20,206 bases of DNA. Origin: a virus. The stretch is from positions 1-20,206 of IMG/VR virus record IMGVR_UViG_3300043429_000572; one strand, written 5' to 3'. A program made the translations under genes and the position numbers. A model generated the notes under the pieces. It saw only the letters and a program-made list of their open reading frames with translations, was not told the origin of the DNA and made no database searches. Positions within the stretch are counted from its first letter, which is position 1. Each line of letters starts with the position of its first letter. Below are positions 18,737-20,206 of the stretch, piece by piece.

Positions 18737-20205
18737 TAGATATTATCTTGGTCGTTATCTGAGTTATTATCTGAGTTATCTGAATTGTTAAACTGATTCA
18801 TGTCAACCTCAGGTATATCATTACTCGCTACAGCATCAAAACGCGGTGCTAACTTTTCATCAATAGCGTTTTTAATAGCTGTATAATCATTAGACATAAT
18901 ATCAAAGCCTTCATCGTAATACAACTCTGTAACAGCATCAAAAACAAACTGCGCACTTATTGCATCATTTGATGTTATTTGCCCTGATGCTAACAAATTA
19001 ACGCGCTCTTCAACTGTGTACAAATATGCACTATTATACATTGCGCAAATTGTCGCTATCTGTTTTGCTATTGCATCTGAATTATAACGGCGGTCAATAT
19101 AGCTAATATAAGATTCGTATCTAATAGCAGTAGGTAAGCCTTGCTGTGATGCTGCAAATTCTGCCATCAATTCAGTTTCTGTTTTAAGGTCAAAACTAAT
19201 CGGAGCATTTACAAAAATATTACTTTCAGTATCTAAAAATACAATAGCCTGAATGATTTTTAATACATCCTTATAACGTGCGTAAACATCATCGCTAATT
19301 TTACCAACTTCGATATATTCAGGTTCTCTGTCTAATTCTTTTGCAATGCCCGATTGTGCAGCTTTTAAACTGCGATTGATGTTCAATACTTGTTCGGCTT
19401 TTGCCAAACTTGATTCAGCTATTTTATTTGTTTCTTGAATTGTGCTAACATCAGGCGAATAATAACGTATCGGTTCAACTTGCTGTTTATCTGAATCGCC
19501 AAACTTTGATGTAGTTGGATTCAGGTTATAAGCTGCCAATGGTGTTACGCTAAGTGTTTTACCATGCCCATGACATGTTTTACATGTTATGCTATTATCG
19601 TAGTTTGAAGGGTCAACAACACGCCCAACGCCATTACATGAATTACAATCAACGCCTTCAACAAATTTAATAGGAAAACACGTTGCCAGCATAACCGATT
19701 TGTGCTGATTGTCAAAGATAGCAGCATCGTTAAGGTAAGGTATTGCAGGGCTAAAATCAGACTTATAAACTTTAAACGTATTGCCATAAGTATCATATTT
19801 TGGGACAACTCTACCGCCAAGCGTAACCCATGGCATTATGCCGCTGTTGTGTTCATAAATAACTTCAAACATTGTTTTATCACCGTACGCACGCGCTTGT
19901 GCGTAAAACATATCAGTTACAATATGATAGTAAAGCGGATTTTCAATACCTAAGTTTGCATATTTGTTTTTTGATATGCCTTTATATATTAACAATCTGT
20001 ATTCAGGGTCATTAAAAATAATCCTGTCAGATTGGATAACTTTCATATCTACATTAACACGAACCGCATCATTTTCTAATCCATCGCCTTTTGGTTCGAT
20101 AAGTAATACCGCGTTCGGATCAAGTACGCGATTAGGAATAAAAACAGAAAATATAAAAGACTGCAAATTACTTTCGCCAAACTTTTGATTGTCGGAAAAT
20201 TGTTG
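18736..20205 (-). CDS. Portal protein, N-terminus off the window, with DnaJ-like Cys motif pair
   Basis: At least 489 aa are visible. The frame stays open to the right edge (…QQFSDNQKFGESNLQ before the first start-like codon at 20166), so the beginning is missing. Phage portal layout: beta-rich wing region, then a long helical stretch (about 19080-19450) with KIAESSLAKAEQVLNINRSL and a stem-like INAPISFDLKTETELMAEFA region (FVNAPISFD), and an Asn/Asp/Ser-rich tail. Between wing strands (19562-19656) are two CxxCxGxG units, CNSCNGVG and CKTCHGHG, as in the DnaJ zinc-binding domain. It heads the order portal-MuF-scaffold-capsid. Its C-terminal tail is encoded by short direct repeats (GATAAC/TCAGAT units near 18737-18790). 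Portal role likely from context. Confidence 0.78.
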   Translation of the reverse strand, partial: QQFSDNQKFGESNLQSFIFSVFIPNRVLDPNAVLLIEPKGDGLENDAVRVNVDMKVIQSDRIIFNDPEYRLLIYKGISKNKYANLGIENPLYYHIVTDMFYAQARAYGDKTMFEVIYEHNSGIMPWVTLGGRVVPKYDTYGNTFKVYKSDFSPAIPYLNDAAIFDNQHKSVMLATCFPIKFVEGVDCNSCNGVGRVVDPSNYDNSITCKTCHGHGKTLSVTPLAAYNLNPTTSKFGDSDKQQVEPIRYYSPDVSTIQETNKIAESSLAKAEQVLNINRSLKAAQSGIAKELDREPEYIEVGKISDDVYARYKDVLKIIQAIVFLDTESNIFVNAPISFDLKTETELMAEFAASQQGLPTAIRYESYISYIDRRYNSDAIAKQIATICAMYNSAYLYTVEERVNLLASGQITSNDAISAQFVFDAVTELYYDEGFDIMSNDYTAIKNAIDEKLAPRFDAVASNDIPEVDMNQFNNSDNSDNNSDNDQDNI

Positions 20206-20206
20206 C

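Noticed and set aside
1-20206. CRISPR array, insertion sequence, integrase or attachment site
   Set aside because: No regularly spaced repeats, transposase, integrase or terminal repeats were seen; the direct repeats at 4803-5239 are a pair only.

Overview
The window is a piece of a tailed-phage or prophage genome, AT-rich and densely packed, from a virus of a Bacteroidota host (Flavobacteriia, Cytophagia or Bacteroidales; I cannot choose). Host evidence: start codons are preceded by A/C-rich leaders without Shine-Dalgarno sequences, and promoters fit the Bacteroidota pattern TTG-N18-20-TAnnTTTG (2622-2651, 6585-6615). No integrase, repressor or bacterial housekeeping gene is visible. Two gene blocks face each other and meet near 8690-8750.

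Plus strand, 2-8686: replication and accessory block. It starts with a VRR-NUC nuclease (cut by the left edge), a stand-alone DnaB N-terminal-domain protein and a P-loop helicase. A promoter then leads into very small genes: unknown proteins, a 53-aa membrane protein, and three tandem paralogues sharing a TAVEWL N-terminus. From 4570 to 5236 lies the strangest part: tRNA-like sequences, including two modules with the same tRNA-like ends and leader but different cores and different small ORFs. After that come a GH73-type glucosaminidase, SSB, a promoter plus hairpin terminator just before the next gene, a DNA-binding-like protein, a MazG-like pyrophosphohydrolase and small unknowns, one of them a membrane protein.

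Minus strand, read from 20206 down to 8750: virion and lysis block. Order: portal (cut by the right edge, with a DnaJ-like Cys motif pair), MuF-like minor head protein, a small CxC protein, a protein with a UVR-like helix, scaffold, promoter and leader, major capsid protein, terminator, a Glu-rich protein, a large unknown virion protein, neck or tail-completion protein, an Ig-domain protein, terminator, a Cys-rich small protein, a fibre-like protein, a DUF1566/lectin-like protein, a small unknown, a CPxC membrane protein and holin. A minus-strand terminator at 8684-8709 closes the block. No tape-measure or tail-tube gene is seen between portal and holin.

How it works together: the left block supplies DNA replication, nucleotide control and the wall hydrolase; the right block supplies head, neck, adsorption proteins and holin. 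Hairpin terminators sit 10-23 bases before several start codons, suggesting that partial termination sets relative expression, most obviously after the capsid gene.
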